Positions 25,321-34,340 of a stretch of 64,000 bases of DNA are shown in pieces. Positions within the stretch are counted from its first letter, which is position 1. Every line of letters starts with the position of its first letter. The position numbers were made by a program, and so were the translations under genes. The notes beneath the pieces were generated by a model that ran no database searches, had not been told where the DNA came from, and saw only the letters and a program-made list of their open reading frames with translations. The DNA is from JACCTH01 sp035253825. Its GTDB lineage: Bacteria; Actinomycetota; Acidimicrobiia; Spongiisociales; ZC4RG35. The stretch spans positions 62,001-126,000 of the forward strand of contig DATFBM010000007.1 of NCBI GenBank assembly GCA_035253825.1. Direction: 5' to 3'.

Positions 25321-26505
25321 ATGAAGCATCGTTCAGTTTTGATTCTGCTGGTCTTGGCCGCGATGTTGCTGGCCGCCTGCGGGGATGGGTCAGGCGCCAC
25401 CACCACTCTCGGCGAGGCTCCAGCCACCACGGCCGGAGAAGCGCCTGCCACCACCGCCGGGGGAACAGAGACAACCGCCGCTCCAGAAGTAACCACCGGC
25501 GAGCTGATTCCTGTTCGCCTCCAGTTGCAATGGGTGACCCAGGCGCAGTTCGCCGGCTACTTCGCCGCCATCGAGCAGGGCTTCTATACCGATGAAGGTC
25601 TCGATGTGACGATCCTCGAAGGGGCCGTCGACATCGTTCCCCAACAGGTCGTGGCCGCAGGTGGGGCAGAATTCGGCCTGGCCTGGGTGCCAAAGGCTCT
25701 CGTATCGCGGGAGGAAGGCGCCAACCTCGTCAACATCGGCCAGGTCTTCCAGCGCTCGGGCACTCTTGAGGTCTCCTGGGCCGATGCGGGCATCACTACT
25801 CCCGAGGATTGGGAAGGGAAGCGGGTCGGCACCTGGGGTTTCGGTAACGAGTTCGAACTCACCGCCGCGTTCGAAAAGTTTGGAGTGGAACCCGGAGAGA
25901 TTGTGCAGCAGCCCTTTGACATGTCGCTCCTCCTCAACCGTGAGATCGACGCTGCCCAGGCGATGACGTACAACGAGTACGCCCAGGTTCTGGAGGCTGT
26001 CAATCCCGACACGGGCGAGCTCTACACACCCGAGGACTTGGCGGTGATCGACTTCAACGATCCGGCCGTCGGCACCGCCATGCTCCAGGACGCCATCTGG
26101 GCGGATGCCGGATGGCTCGCCGACAACGAGGAAACTGCGTCCGCATTTCTCCGAGCCTCGTTCCGGGGCTGGATCTTCTGCCGTGACAATCCCGACGACT
26201 GCGTCCAGATCGTGCTCGATCGCGGTTCCACCTTGGGGCCGAGCCACCAGGCCTGGCAGATGAACGAGATCAATGCGCTGATCTGGCCGTCGCCAGGCGG
26301 AATCGGGGTGATGGACGAGGCCCTCTGGGCGCAAACCGTTGAGGTGGCCGTGAGCCAGGGCGTCATCAGTGCCGATCCCGGATCCGAGGCCTATCGCTCC
26401 GATCTTGCTGCCGCGGCCGTGGCCGATCTCGAAGCAGAGGGCCTCGACGTAACGGGTGAGTCCTGGGAGAAAACCGAGGTCACCCTCAACGAGGGCGGTG
26501 AATAA
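25321..26505 (+). CDS. ABC transporter substrate-binding lipoprotein (NMT1/THI5-like)
   Basis: A 394-residue lipoprotein: signal peptide with lipobox LLAAC, then a Thr/Ala-rich linker with repeated EAPATTAG, then an NMT1/THI5-like periplasmic binding fold beginning LQLQWVTQAQFAGYFAAIEQ. Related proteins bind pyrimidine-type ligands such as hydroxymethylpyrimidine precursors, riboflavin and hydropyrimidines. Strong RBS. The next gene, overlapping by one base, is a beta-ureidopropionase-like amidase, so a ureide or pyrimidine breakdown product is the likely ligand. Confidence 0.88.
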   Translation: MKHRSVLILLVLAAMLLAACGDGSGATTTLGEAPATTAGEAPATTAGGTETTAAPEVTTGELIPVRLQLQWVTQAQFAGYFAAIEQGFYTDEGLDVTILEGAVDIVPQQVVAAGGAEFGLAWVPKALVSREEGANLVNIGQVFQRSGTLEVSWADAGITTPEDWEGKRVGTWGFGNEFELTAAFEKFGVEPGEIVQQPFDMSLLLNREIDAAQAMTYNEYAQVLEAVNPDTGELYTPEDLAVIDFNDPAVGTAMLQDAIWADAGWLADNEETASAFLRASFRGWIFCRDNPDDCVQIVLDRGSTLGPSHQAWQMNEINALIWPSPGGIGVMDEALWAQTVEVAVSQGVISADPGSEAYRSDLAAAAVADLEAEGLDVTGESWEKTEVTLNEGGE

Positions 26506-27347
26506 TGGCGAACACGGTTCGGGCGGCTCTGCTGCAAACGGAATGGACCGGCGACAAGGACTCGATGATCAAAAAGCACGAGGACTACGCCCGTCAGGCC
26601 GCCGAGCAGGGAGCCCAGGTGATGTGTTTTCAGGAGGTCTTCTACAGCCCGTATTTCTGCCAGGTGCAGGAAAACGAGCACTTCGACGACGCCGAACCGA
26701 TCCCGGACGGTCCCACTACCCAGGCGATGCAGGCTCTTGCGAAAGAGACCGGCATGGTGCTGGTGCTGCCGATGTTCGAGATGGAGCAGGAGGGCTTCTA
26801 CTACAACACCGCCGCCGTCATCGACGCTGACGGCACATATCTCGGCAAATACCGCAAGACCCATATCCCCCACGTCAAGGGGTTCTGGGAGAAGTTCTAC
26901 TTCCGGCCCGGCAACACCGGCTATCCGATCTTTGACACCAAGGTCGGTCGCATCGGGGTCTACATCTGCTATGACCGCCACTTCCCCGAGGGTTGGCGGG
27001 CACTAGGCCTGAAGGGCGCCAAGATCGTCTTCAACCCCTCGGCCACGAGCAGGGGATTGTCGATGTATCTCTGGAACCTGGAACAGCCGGCGGCAGCCGT
27101 GGCCAACGAGTACTTCGTGGGAGCGATCAATCGGGTCGGCCAGGAGCCCTTCGGCGACAACGACTTCTACGGGTCGTCGTACTTTGTCGATCCTCGCGGC
27201 CAAAAGGTCGGTGAGGCGGCCTCAGACACCGATGAGGAACTGATCATCCGTGATCTCGACCTCGACATGGTCGAGGAGGTGCGCAAGACCTGGGCCTTTT
27301 ACCGCGACCGGCGCCCCGATGCCTATGGAGACCTGGTAGCTCCCTAA
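26505..27347 (+). CDS. nitrilase-family N-carbamoyl amidohydrolase (beta-ureidopropionase-like)
   Basis: A 280-residue carbon-nitrogen hydrolase. The catalytic triad is visible: Glu in CFQEVFYSPYF, Lys in YRKTHIPH, Cys in YICYDRHFPE. The PHVKGFWEKFYF and FVGAINRVG segments are those of beta-ureidopropionases and N-carbamoylputrescine amidases. With the ABC importer and the class III aminotransferase at 28479, hydrolysis of N-carbamoyl-beta-alanine to beta-alanine, CO2 and ammonia is the best-supported role. Start overlaps the binding-protein stop (TAATG). Confidence 0.88.
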   Translation: MANTVRAALLQTEWTGDKDSMIKKHEDYARQAAEQGAQVMCFQEVFYSPYFCQVQENEHFDDAEPIPDGPTTQAMQALAKETGMVLVLPMFEMEQEGFYYNTAAVIDADGTYLGKYRKTHIPHVKGFWEKFYFRPGNTGYPIFDTKVGRIGVYICYDRHFPEGWRALGLKGAKIVFNPSATSRGLSMYLWNLEQPAAAVANEYFVGAINRVGQEPFGDNDFYGSSYFVDPRGQKVGEAASDTDEELIIRDLDLDMVEEVRKTWAFYRDRRPDAYGDLVAP

Positions 27348-27360
27348 ACGGGGCCGGACC

Positions 27361-27732
27361 TTAAAGAGCGCGACGACGGCCAATATCACCCAGATGGGTG
27401 TGGCCGAAGGCGTCGGCGTACTTGAGCCCGTAGCCGAGGAAGCGGTCGAGGCCGATGTGGGCCAGCCAAATCGAGCCGAGGGCGAGTGCCCCTACCGGAC
27501 CCGCGAGCAGGTACCAGCCGAGTATGAGGCCGGGAAAGAGGAGGGTGTGGCCCAGGTTGTAGACCCTGGCGCCCACTCCGGGATTGATGCCGTACCCCAC
27601 CATGGAGAGGTCGGGAACCAACAGTAAGAGGCCGAACCACCACCACGACCACCCGCTCTGGGAGAAGCCGTAGACGGCCAGCGCCAGGAAGAACAAGCCC
27701 TCGATTTTCTGGATGGCAATGGGGCCGAACAT
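27361..27732 (-). CDS. DUF4260 small membrane protein
   Basis: A 123-residue integral membrane protein with three to four hydrophobic helices and the DUF4260 motifs LLLVPDLSMVGYGINP and YNLGHTLLFP. Function unknown; the family is often near stress or redox genes. I start it at ATG 27732, which overlaps the TGA of the upstream lipoprotein gene (TGATG), not at the longer ORF start, whose extra 28 residues are basic and out of family. It faces and nearly touches the amidase gene. Confidence 0.8.
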   Translation of the reverse strand: MFGPIAIQKIEGLFFLALAVYGFSQSGWSWWWFGLLLLVPDLSMVGYGINPGVGARVYNLGHTLLFPGLILGWYLLAGPVGALALGSIWLAHIGLDRFLGYGLKYADAFGHTHLGDIGRRRAL

Positions 27733-28418
27733 CAACCCGGGGGAGCGCCCAGGCCTTCGACAAAACGAAGCCGCCCGACCACGTCGAGAAGCTCGGTCTC
27801 GCTTCGTCTCGACCAAACGTTATAGAGGCAGTTCTGCCCGGTAACCGAGAGAAACGCCAGCTGGGTAGCTGAATCTCCGCCGGTGGTGGCGGCGTCGTCG
27901 ATTGCGCCGGCAACCGAGCCCTCGACGCCGTACCCAAGGAGGCTTCCGTCGTTCCACTCGATGACGTTGGGAAAAGCTCGGACCTCGGCCTCCACCGCCG
28001 CCACCCCCGCTCCGGCGACGCCAACCGCCGACCTCCCGCAGTCCTCGCAGAAAGTTCCATCGGCTGCCATCCCCGGACCCTCGGGAGCGTCCCAGGCCAC
28101 GGCCCAGCCGCCGGAGAAATTGGCGGGCCGGGGTGTGGCTCCGGCGATGCCCCCACTGGGTGCCAGAGCGGCGCAACTCTCCCGGTTCTCCGCTTCTCCC
28201 CACTCCGTTGCCAGCACCGGGATCTCAGCGACGGCCAGGGGCGGAGCCGAATTCCAGGGAGGGGGCTCCAGGGCGGCGATTGTGGTGGTGGCACCGGCAG
28301 TGGTCGGCGGAGCGGCGATGGTGGTCGCCGCTGCAGCGGTGGTGGTAGGGGGAGTGGGGTTGCTGCAGGCCAGAACCACCATGAAGAGAAAGGGTCCGAT
28401 CCAACCTGACTTCTTCAT
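27732..28418 (-). CDS. putative lipoprotein, unknown function
   Basis: A 228-residue protein with a lipoprotein signal (WIGPFLFMVVLAC), a long Thr/Ala/Pro linker (residues about 20-60), and an extracellular domain with several cysteines (SCAALAPSGG, GTFCEDCG, GQNCLYN) that could form disulphides. I do not recognise the domain. It is divergent from the aminotransferase at 28479 and coupled to the DUF4260 gene. Separates the two halves of the putative pyrimidine cluster. Confidence 0.75.
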   Translation of the reverse strand: MKKSGWIGPFLFMVVLACSNPTPPTTTAAAATTIAAPPTTAGATTTIAALEPPPWNSAPPLAVAEIPVLATEWGEAENRESCAALAPSGGIAGATPRPANFSGGWAVAWDAPEGPGMAADGTFCEDCGRSAVGVAGAGVAAVEAEVRAFPNVIEWNDGSLLGYGVEGSVAGAIDDAATTGGDSATQLAFLSVTGQNCLYNVWSRRSETELLDVVGRLRFVEGLGAPPG

Positions 28419-28478
28419 CTGGTCACTGTAGAGACGCCCTCGCTAGCGTTGCCGTCCACAGTTTGATGGAGGAGCCTC

Positions 28479-29774
28479 GTGGGCCGACATTCCGATCTTC
28501 ATGCCCGGCACCAGAAGGTGCTGCCGAAATGGATGTTCCTCTACTACCAAGAGCCGATCGCGCTCGTGGAAGGCCAGGGGCGCCGGGTCCGCGACGCCGA
28601 GGGAAACGAGTACCTCGATTTCTTTGGGGGGATCCTCACCACCATGACCGGCTACAACGTGCCCGAGGTCGTGCGAGCGATTCAGGATCAGGCCCAGAAA
28701 ATGCTCCACACCTCGACTCTCTATCTGATCGAGAACCAGATCGAGCTGGCAGAGAAGATCGCCGAGCTCTCCGGGATCCCCGACGCCAAGGTTTTCTTCA
28801 CCAATTCCGGCACCGAGGCCAACGATGCCGCCCTGATGATCGCCACCCAGTACCGACGTTCCAATCAGGTACTGGCCATTCGCGGCAGCTATCACGGAAA
28901 GTCTCACTCCACCGTCGCCATCACCGGTAATCGAAGCTGGTCGGCGACTTCCAACTCGCCCTTCAATGTCACCTACATCCAGGGCCCGTACAAGCTTCGC
29001 AGCCCCTATGGGCACCTCCCCGACGATCAGTTCGTAGCCGCCTGCCAGGCCGACCTCGAAAACCTCCTCGAAGTGGCCACAGCCGGCGACGTCGCCTGCA
29101 TGATCGCCGAGCCGATCCAGGGTGTGGGCGGGTTCGCCACCCCACCCGACGGCTTCTTTGCCGCCTTCAAGGAGACGCTCGATCGGCACGGAATTCTCTT
29201 CATCTCCGATGAAGTGCAAACTGGCTGGGGGCGAACAGGCGAGCACTTTTGGGGCTACCAGGCCCACGGCATCACCCCCGACCTGCTGACCTTTGCCAAG
29301 GGGCTGGGCAACGGGTTGGCGTTGGCTGGAGTGGTGGCGTCGGCGCCGCTCATGGACTCGCTTCCCGCCAATTCGATCTCGACCTTCGGTGGCAATCCTC
29401 TATCCACCGCCGCAGGTATCGCCAACCTCGACTACCTGCTCGAGCACGACCTGCAAACCAACGCCTACAAGGTGGGTAACCGGCTCAAGTCAAGCCTCGA
29501 CGGCTTGGTCGAAAGCACTGAGATCGTCGCCGAAGTACGAGGCAAGGGGTTGATGTTGGGCGTCGAGCTGGTCAAGAAGGGCTCCCTCGATCCCGATCCG
29601 GCGGCAGCGGCGGCGGTGATGGAGGCGGCCAAGAGGGAAGGGCTGCTGATCGGGAAAGGCGGGCTGTACGGCAACACCCTCCGAATCGCCCCTCCCTTGT
29701 CGCTGACCGAGGAGGAAGCAGACGAGGGATTCGAGAAGTTGGCCCGCGCGGTCGATTCGGTGGAGAAGGCCTAA
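28479..29774 (+). CDS. class III PLP aminotransferase (AGXT2/beta-alanine aminotransferase-like)
   Basis: A 431-residue class III aminotransferase. Motifs: FFTNSGTEANDAAL, the PLP-contact ISDEVQTGWGRTG and the PLP lysine in LTFAKGLGNG; SYHGKSHSTVAITG precedes. It starts with GTG behind GGAGGAG. The closest types are alanine-glyoxylate/beta-alanine aminotransferases, which take beta-alanine (the product of ureidopropionase) to malonate semialdehyde. The gene lies 1.1 kb after the amidase, with two unrelated minus-strand genes between. Confidence 0.87.
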   Translation: MGRHSDLHARHQKVLPKWMFLYYQEPIALVEGQGRRVRDAEGNEYLDFFGGILTTMTGYNVPEVVRAIQDQAQKMLHTSTLYLIENQIELAEKIAELSGIPDAKVFFTNSGTEANDAALMIATQYRRSNQVLAIRGSYHGKSHSTVAITGNRSWSATSNSPFNVTYIQGPYKLRSPYGHLPDDQFVAACQADLENLLEVATAGDVACMIAEPIQGVGGFATPPDGFFAAFKETLDRHGILFISDEVQTGWGRTGEHFWGYQAHGITPDLLTFAKGLGNGLALAGVVASAPLMDSLPANSISTFGGNPLSTAAGIANLDYLLEHDLQTNAYKVGNRLKSSLDGLVESTEIVAEVRGKGLMLGVELVKKGSLDPDPAAAAAVMEAAKREGLLIGKGGLYGNTLRIAPPLSLTEEEADEGFEKLARAVDSVEKA

Positions 29775-29804
29775 CTCGTCACAGGCCTCCCATACGATGG
29801 CTGG

Positions 29805-30290
29805 ATGAGTGGCCCCCCGGTCGAAATCGTCAGGAGCGCCCGCCGCAAGCGCACGATTCAGGCGTCCTATGTCGGTGACAGGATCCGGGTGCTGGTACCG
29901 GCCGGACTCCGACCCGAGGAGGAGAAACGGCACGTCGAGCAGATGGTGGCCCGGATCACCCGCAAGCGAGAGCTGCATTCGGTCGACCTCGTGGCAAGGG
30001 CACGCCGGCTGGCCGAGAAGTACGACCTCCCCGTCCCCGCCCGGATCGAATGGTCCGATCGCCAGCTGGAACGATGGGGCTCGTGCACTTTTTCCGACCG
30101 GTCCGTGCGCATCTCGAGCCGCCTGATCAACATGCCCGCTTGGGTGCTCGACTACGTGATCGTTCACGAACTCGCCCACTTGGCGGTGCCGCGGCATAGC
30201 CCGGCATTCACTGCGTTGGTTGCGAGGTACGAATTGGGCGAAAGAGCCGAGGGCTACTTGATTGCCAAGAGCGAACCCATCGCCGGCTAG
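29805..30290 (+). CDS. YgjP-like DUF45 zinc metallopeptidase
   Basis: A 161-residue protein of the DUF45/WLM family. The gluzincin motif HELAHLAVPRHS is at residues 123-134, and RWGSCTFSDRSVRISSRL is the family signature before it. Related to M48-type zinc peptidases; substrate unknown. It overlaps the next gene by one base (TAGTG). Confidence 0.88.
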   Translation: MSGPPVEIVRSARRKRTIQASYVGDRIRVLVPAGLRPEEEKRHVEQMVARITRKRELHSVDLVARARRLAEKYDLPVPARIEWSDRQLERWGSCTFSDRSVRISSRLINMPAWVLDYVIVHELAHLAVPRHSPAFTALVARYELGERAEGYLIAKSEPIAG

Positions 30291-30901
30291 TGCTCACCGG
30301 AGCCGAGGTCGACTGCGAGCGGGTCCTCAGCGGTTTCCTGGGCCAGCCCGTCAACACCATCACCTCGTTGGGATTCATCGTCGCCGGGCTGATCGCCTAC
30401 GGCCGAGGTGCCCGGTGGCCGACCGCCACACTTATTGCTGCCGTCGGCGTCGGTTCCGTTGTCTTCCACGGGCCGATGCCGCCCTGGGCAGAGTTCGTCC
30501 ACGACCTCACGATCGGTTGGATGTTGATGTGGGTGATCTTGACTGAGATGAAGTGGTTGCGATGGTGGCTGCTGACCTTCCTTGCGGTCGGCCTCCTCAT
30601 GCTGGTTCCGGCGATCGCCGACCCTTCTCAGGCAGTGATGAGCGGGGTGGCCATCATCTTGATCCTTCGGAGGCGACAGGGTTACGTCGCCATCGGATTG
30701 TTGGCCGCCGGGGCGATCGTGGGAACCCTTTCTCGGACCGGATGGCCCTGGTGTCGGCCCGACTCGGTCTGGCAAGGGCACGGCTTCTGGCACTTGGCCT
30801 CGGCGGCCGCCCTCGCCCTGTGGGCACTACCTCCTAGGCAGCCGTCAGCTCGAGGATCCGCTGGAAGCGTTTCCGGGCCAGGGCCAACGCGACCAGGGTG
30901 A
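30290..30901 (+). CDS. CREST/alkaline-ceramidase-like membrane protein
   Basis: A 203-residue membrane protein with about six or seven short helices. Features of the CREST/ceramidase superfamily are visible: DCERVLSGFLGQPVNT at the N-terminus, a central VVFHGPMPPWAEFVHDLTIGW (His and Asp) and, near the C-terminus, WCRPDSVWQGHGFWHLASA with the paired histidines that bind zinc in the family. The assignment is from these motifs, so moderate. The 68-bp 3' end overlaps the convergent permease gene. A lipid amidase activity is possible but unproven. Confidence 0.65.
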   Translation: MLTGAEVDCERVLSGFLGQPVNTITSLGFIVAGLIAYGRGARWPTATLIAAVGVGSVVFHGPMPPWAEFVHDLTIGWMLMWVILTEMKWLRWWLLTFLAVGLLMLVPAIADPSQAVMSGVAIILILRRRQGYVAIGLLAAGAIVGTLSRTGWPWCRPDSVWQGHGFWHLASAAALALWALPPRQPSARGSAGSVSGPGPTRPG

Positions 30902-31748
30902 CCACATAAGGCAGGGCCTCGGTGATCTGGACCGGGAGGCCGTTGCCTTGCAGCCGAAACCCGAATCCCTCGGCGAATCCGAAGAGGGCGCTGGCGCCAA
31001 GGACTCCCACTGGATGGGCGCGTCCCAGCATCACCGCCACCACCGCGATCCATCCCCGACCTGAGCTCATGTTCTCGGCGAATTGGACGACATTGCCCAG
31101 TGCCAACTGCGCCCCGGCCAGCCCACAAGCGAGACCGGAGAACACCACCGCCGCGTACTTGTACTGAGTCGAGCTCACCCCGAGGGTCTCGGCGGAAGCC
31201 GGTCTTTCGCCTACACCGCGGAGGCGGAGCCCGATCGGAGTGCGAAAGAGGAAGAGCCATATCAGGGGAATGGCCGCCAGGGCCAGATAGCCGGGAATGG
31301 TCAGGTTGAAGAGGGCCTGACCGATCAGGGGAAGATCGGAGAGAACTGGAATTGCCATCCGGTCGAGACCGTCCACCCGAGGGTGCTGGAAAACCCCGCG
31401 CACACCGAAGAGCTGGGGAAGCAGGAAGCTCGTCAAGCCCAAGGCGAGGAGATTGACCGCCACCCCGAGCACGATCGGATCCCCGCGGCGAGTCACAGCG
31501 CCGTAGGCGAGAATCAGCGAGAACAGACCGGTGACGACCATTGCGATCGTCACGCCGAGAAGGGCACTTTGGCCGAGATAGGAACCGGCCACGGCGGCAA
31601 ACGCCCCCACCAGCATCATCCCTTCGAGGGAGATCTGGAAAACTCCGGCTCGTTCGCACACCATTCCTCCGATGGCAGCGAGGAGGATCGGGATCAACGC
31701 CCGGAAAACCGACTCCAGCAACGCACCGTCAAAGAGTTGATCGAACAT
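30834..31748 (-). CDS. BMP-type nucleoside ABC transporter permease (YufQ-like)
   Basis: A 304-residue permease of the BPD_transp_2 family with about eight helices. The N-terminal EGMMLVGAFAAVAGSYLG and the central GLRLRGVGERPASAETLGVS are typical of the second permease in purine nucleoside importers such as YufOPQ/BmpA systems. Last gene of the minus-strand operon mtnA, bmp, ATPase, permease, permease. Confidence 0.92.
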   Translation of the reverse strand: MFDQLFDGALLESVFRALIPILLAAIGGMVCERAGVFQISLEGMMLVGAFAAVAGSYLGQSALLGVTIAMVVTGLFSLILAYGAVTRRGDPIVLGVAVNLLALGLTSFLLPQLFGVRGVFQHPRVDGLDRMAIPVLSDLPLIGQALFNLTIPGYLALAAIPLIWLFLFRTPIGLRLRGVGERPASAETLGVSSTQYKYAAVVFSGLACGLAGAQLALGNVVQFAENMSSGRGWIAVVAVMLGRAHPVGVLGASALFGFAEGFGFRLQGNGLPVQITEALPYVVTLVALALARKRFQRILELTAA

Positions 31749-31754
31749 CGCCCT

Positions 31755-32831
31755 TTAGACCTCACCTGTCACGGTGAGCTCTCCTTCCGCCAGCGGGATC
31801 TCATCTGGTCGCTCACGCTGACGCCAGCTGAGGACGAAGCGCCCGGCGAGAACGACGATCACCACTGCCTGGACAACCAGAGCTATCTGCCAGGGGACGT
31901 TGACGTTCCGCTGCATCGCCAGGCCACCGATCTGCAGCGCCGAAAAGAATGCTCCGGCCGCCAGCAATGGCAGCGGACGGTGAGAAGCCAGAAGCGTGAC
32001 CAGAAGTCCGGTCCAGGCGAATCCCGAGGCCACCAGGTCCCCGTCGAGAAAGCGGTAGGTTTCCCCGACCACCAGGTGAGTGCCGATCACTCCGGCGAGG
32101 GCACCCGAGGCGAGCATGACCCAAACCACCTGTCGGTCGACTCCGACTCCCCCATAACGAGAGAAGCGGGAGTTGAGCCCGGTCATCCTGGTCTCGTAGC
32201 CAGCCACCGTTCGCTGATTGAAGATCGCTATGGCGATGAGGAAAAACGCCAGCAGGACGATGCTGGCCGAGACGCCGCCGAAGAGGGGGAGCTTGGGGAT
32301 TCGGTTGGCGTCCGGTACCGGGACCGTGGACGACGAAGTTACGGTCGGATCGGCGAAGGGAAACCTCACCAGATAGCTGGTGATGGCCCGTGCCGGATAG
32401 GCCAGTAGCAGTGAGCTGATCAGGATCGGAAGCTTCAACCAGATCTGGCCGGCTGCCGCCAGGAATGCCCAGAAGGCGCCGGCCACCGCCCCCGCCAGGA
32501 TCGAGGCAACCATCACCAGTGCCGGCGGTCCCGGGAGATAGATGGCGCAAAGCGTTCCCGCCAGACCGCCGAGCACCATTTGACCCTCGCCGCCGAGATT
32601 GATCACCCCGGCCCGGAACGGAATGGAAAGGGCCAGGCCCATGCCGACGATCGGAATCATCCTCGCCGTCGTGTTGCGAAGACCCGAGCCGGTCAGAGCT
32701 CCATCGACCATCTCTCCGTAAGCCGACAGAGGGTTGGTGCCCGAGAGGGCAATCACGGCGGCACCGATCAAAAGCGCGGCCACGATCGACAGCGCCACCG
32801 AGAGCCGATCGGACGCGCTTTGGCTCATCAT
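31755..32831 (-). CDS. BMP-type nucleoside ABC transporter permease (YufP-like)
   Basis: A 358-residue BPD_transp_2 permease with about ten hydrophobic segments. It has NLGGEGQMVLGGLAGTL and the motif GGVGVDRQVVWVMLASGALAG. It pairs with the permease at 30834. The ATG overlaps the ATPase stop (ATGA). Confidence 0.92.
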   Translation of the reverse strand: MMSQSASDRLSVALSIVAALLIGAAVIALSGTNPLSAYGEMVDGALTGSGLRNTTARMIPIVGMGLALSIPFRAGVINLGGEGQMVLGGLAGTLCAIYLPGPPALVMVASILAGAVAGAFWAFLAAAGQIWLKLPILISSLLLAYPARAITSYLVRFPFADPTVTSSSTVPVPDANRIPKLPLFGGVSASIVLLAFFLIAIAIFNQRTVAGYETRMTGLNSRFSRYGGVGVDRQVVWVMLASGALAGVIGTHLVVGETYRFLDGDLVASGFAWTGLLVTLLASHRPLPLLAAGAFFSALQIGGLAMQRNVNVPWQIALVVQAVVIVVLAGRFVLSWRQRERPDEIPLAEGELTVTGEV

Positions 32832-34336
32832 CTGCTACCGCCGGTCATGAAAAACCCAAGTTCCGCCTCGTCCGTCTCGGTCGGATCGAGCTCGGCGACC
32901 AAGCGCCCTTCGTACATCACCGCTATGCGAGAGGAGAGAGCGAGGAGCTCCCACAGCTCCGCCGACAAGAGCAGGATTCCTCCGCCTTGGTTTCGATATT
33001 CGACCAGCTGTCGATGGAGGAACTCGATTGCGCCCACGTCCACTCCCCGCGTCGGCTCCTCGGCCACCAACAAGGGAGCGGCGTGGGACATCTCGCGGCC
33101 TACCACGAGCTTCTGGAGGTTTCCCCCCGAAAGAGTGACCGCGGTTACCGCCGGTCCGGCCACCCGGACGTCATAGTCAGCAATGATGCGGCGGGCGTGC
33201 TCATCGATTTCCGCCCGGCGCAAGAACCGGCCCCGGCGGAAACGCTTTCGCCGCTGGAATCCCATCACCAGGTTGGCCCAAACTTCACCCCCGGCGGCGG
33301 TGCCCACCCGGTGACGATCTTCAGGTATGTAGGCGAGGCCGCTCTTCCGGGTCATAGCCATGTCGGCCGCGGCCACCTCTCTTCCGCCTACGACGATCGA
33401 CCCGCGATCAGCAGGTCGGAGGCCACAGATCGCTTCGACTAGCTCGTGTTGTCCGTTCCCTGCCACAGCGGCCACGCCCAGGATCTCGCCGGAGCGCACC
33501 TCCAGAGAAACTGAGTCCACCCGAACGAGGCCGTCATCGTCTGACACAGTCAGATCGCTGACGCTGAGAACGGGCGATCCCAGCTGGGAGGGCGGCGGGC
33601 GGCTGTCGAGGTCGACGTTCCGACCCGTCATCAAGCGCGACACTTCGGTGGGAGAGGTGGAAGCTGTGTCGAGGTGAGCGACTGCCCGCCCGCCCCGCAG
33701 AACCGTCACCCGATCCGAAACGGCCATGACCTCGTTCAGCTTGTGGGTTATGAAGATCACCGTTCGCCCACGATCTTTGAGACGCCGGAGGGTGACAAAT
33801 AGGTTGTCCCTTTCTTGCGGCGTCAGGACCGCGGTGGGCTCGTCGAGGATGAGGACCTGGGCATCGCGGTACAGGGCCTTGAGGATCTCAACCCGCTGCA
33901 GCAAGCCGACCGGCAGATTCTCGATTCGGGCCTTGGGGTCGACCACTAGCCCATATTCGGAGCCGAGCGCCCGAACTCTCTCCGCTGCTTCATCTCGATC
34001 GAGGAAGATCCCGGTGCGGGGCTCGTTGCGAAAGACGACGTTCTCCGCCACGGTCAGCGTCGGGAACAACTTGAAGGCTTGATGGACCATGCCCAGGCCG
34101 GCCGCGATGGCATCCAGGGCCGAGCTGAATCGGACGGTGCGTCCGTCGACCACGATCTCGCCTGAATCGGGAGGGGTCAATCCATAGAGGATCGACATCA
34201 GCGTGGTCTTGCCGGCTCCGTTCTCACCGACGATGGCGTGGATGTCTCCCTGGCGCACCTCCAGATCGACGTTGTCATTGGCGCGAACTCCGGGGAAGCT
34301 TTTGCTGATCCCCCGGAGTTCGAGCGCGTTGGGCAC
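32828..34336 (-). CDS. BMP-type nucleoside ABC transporter ATPase with two nucleotide-binding domains
   Basis: A 502-residue tandem ATPase like RbsA/YufO. The first domain has Walker A GENGAGKTTLMSILYG, Walker B VLILDEPTAVLTP and FITHKLNEV. The second domain has a degenerate Walker A (AVAGNGQHELVEAICG) but a good signature (TLSGGNLQKLVVGREM), the usual asymmetry of this family. It powers the two downstream permeases; the upstream gene is the BMP binding protein, four bases away. Confidence 0.94.
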   Translation of the reverse strand: MPNALELRGISKSFPGVRANDNVDLEVRQGDIHAIVGENGAGKTTLMSILYGLTPPDSGEIVVDGRTVRFSSALDAIAAGLGMVHQAFKLFPTLTVAENVVFRNEPRTGIFLDRDEAAERVRALGSEYGLVVDPKARIENLPVGLLQRVEILKALYRDAQVLILDEPTAVLTPQERDNLFVTLRRLKDRGRTVIFITHKLNEVMAVSDRVTVLRGGRAVAHLDTASTSPTEVSRLMTGRNVDLDSRPPPSQLGSPVLSVSDLTVSDDDGLVRVDSVSLEVRSGEILGVAAVAGNGQHELVEAICGLRPADRGSIVVGGREVAAADMAMTRKSGLAYIPEDRHRVGTAAGGEVWANLVMGFQRRKRFRRGRFLRRAEIDEHARRIIADYDVRVAGPAVTAVTLSGGNLQKLVVGREMSHAAPLLVAEEPTRGVDVGAIEFLHRQLVEYRNQGGGILLLSAELWELLALSSRIAVMYEGRLVAELDPTETDEAELGFFMTGGSR

Positions 34337-34340
34337 GGTG

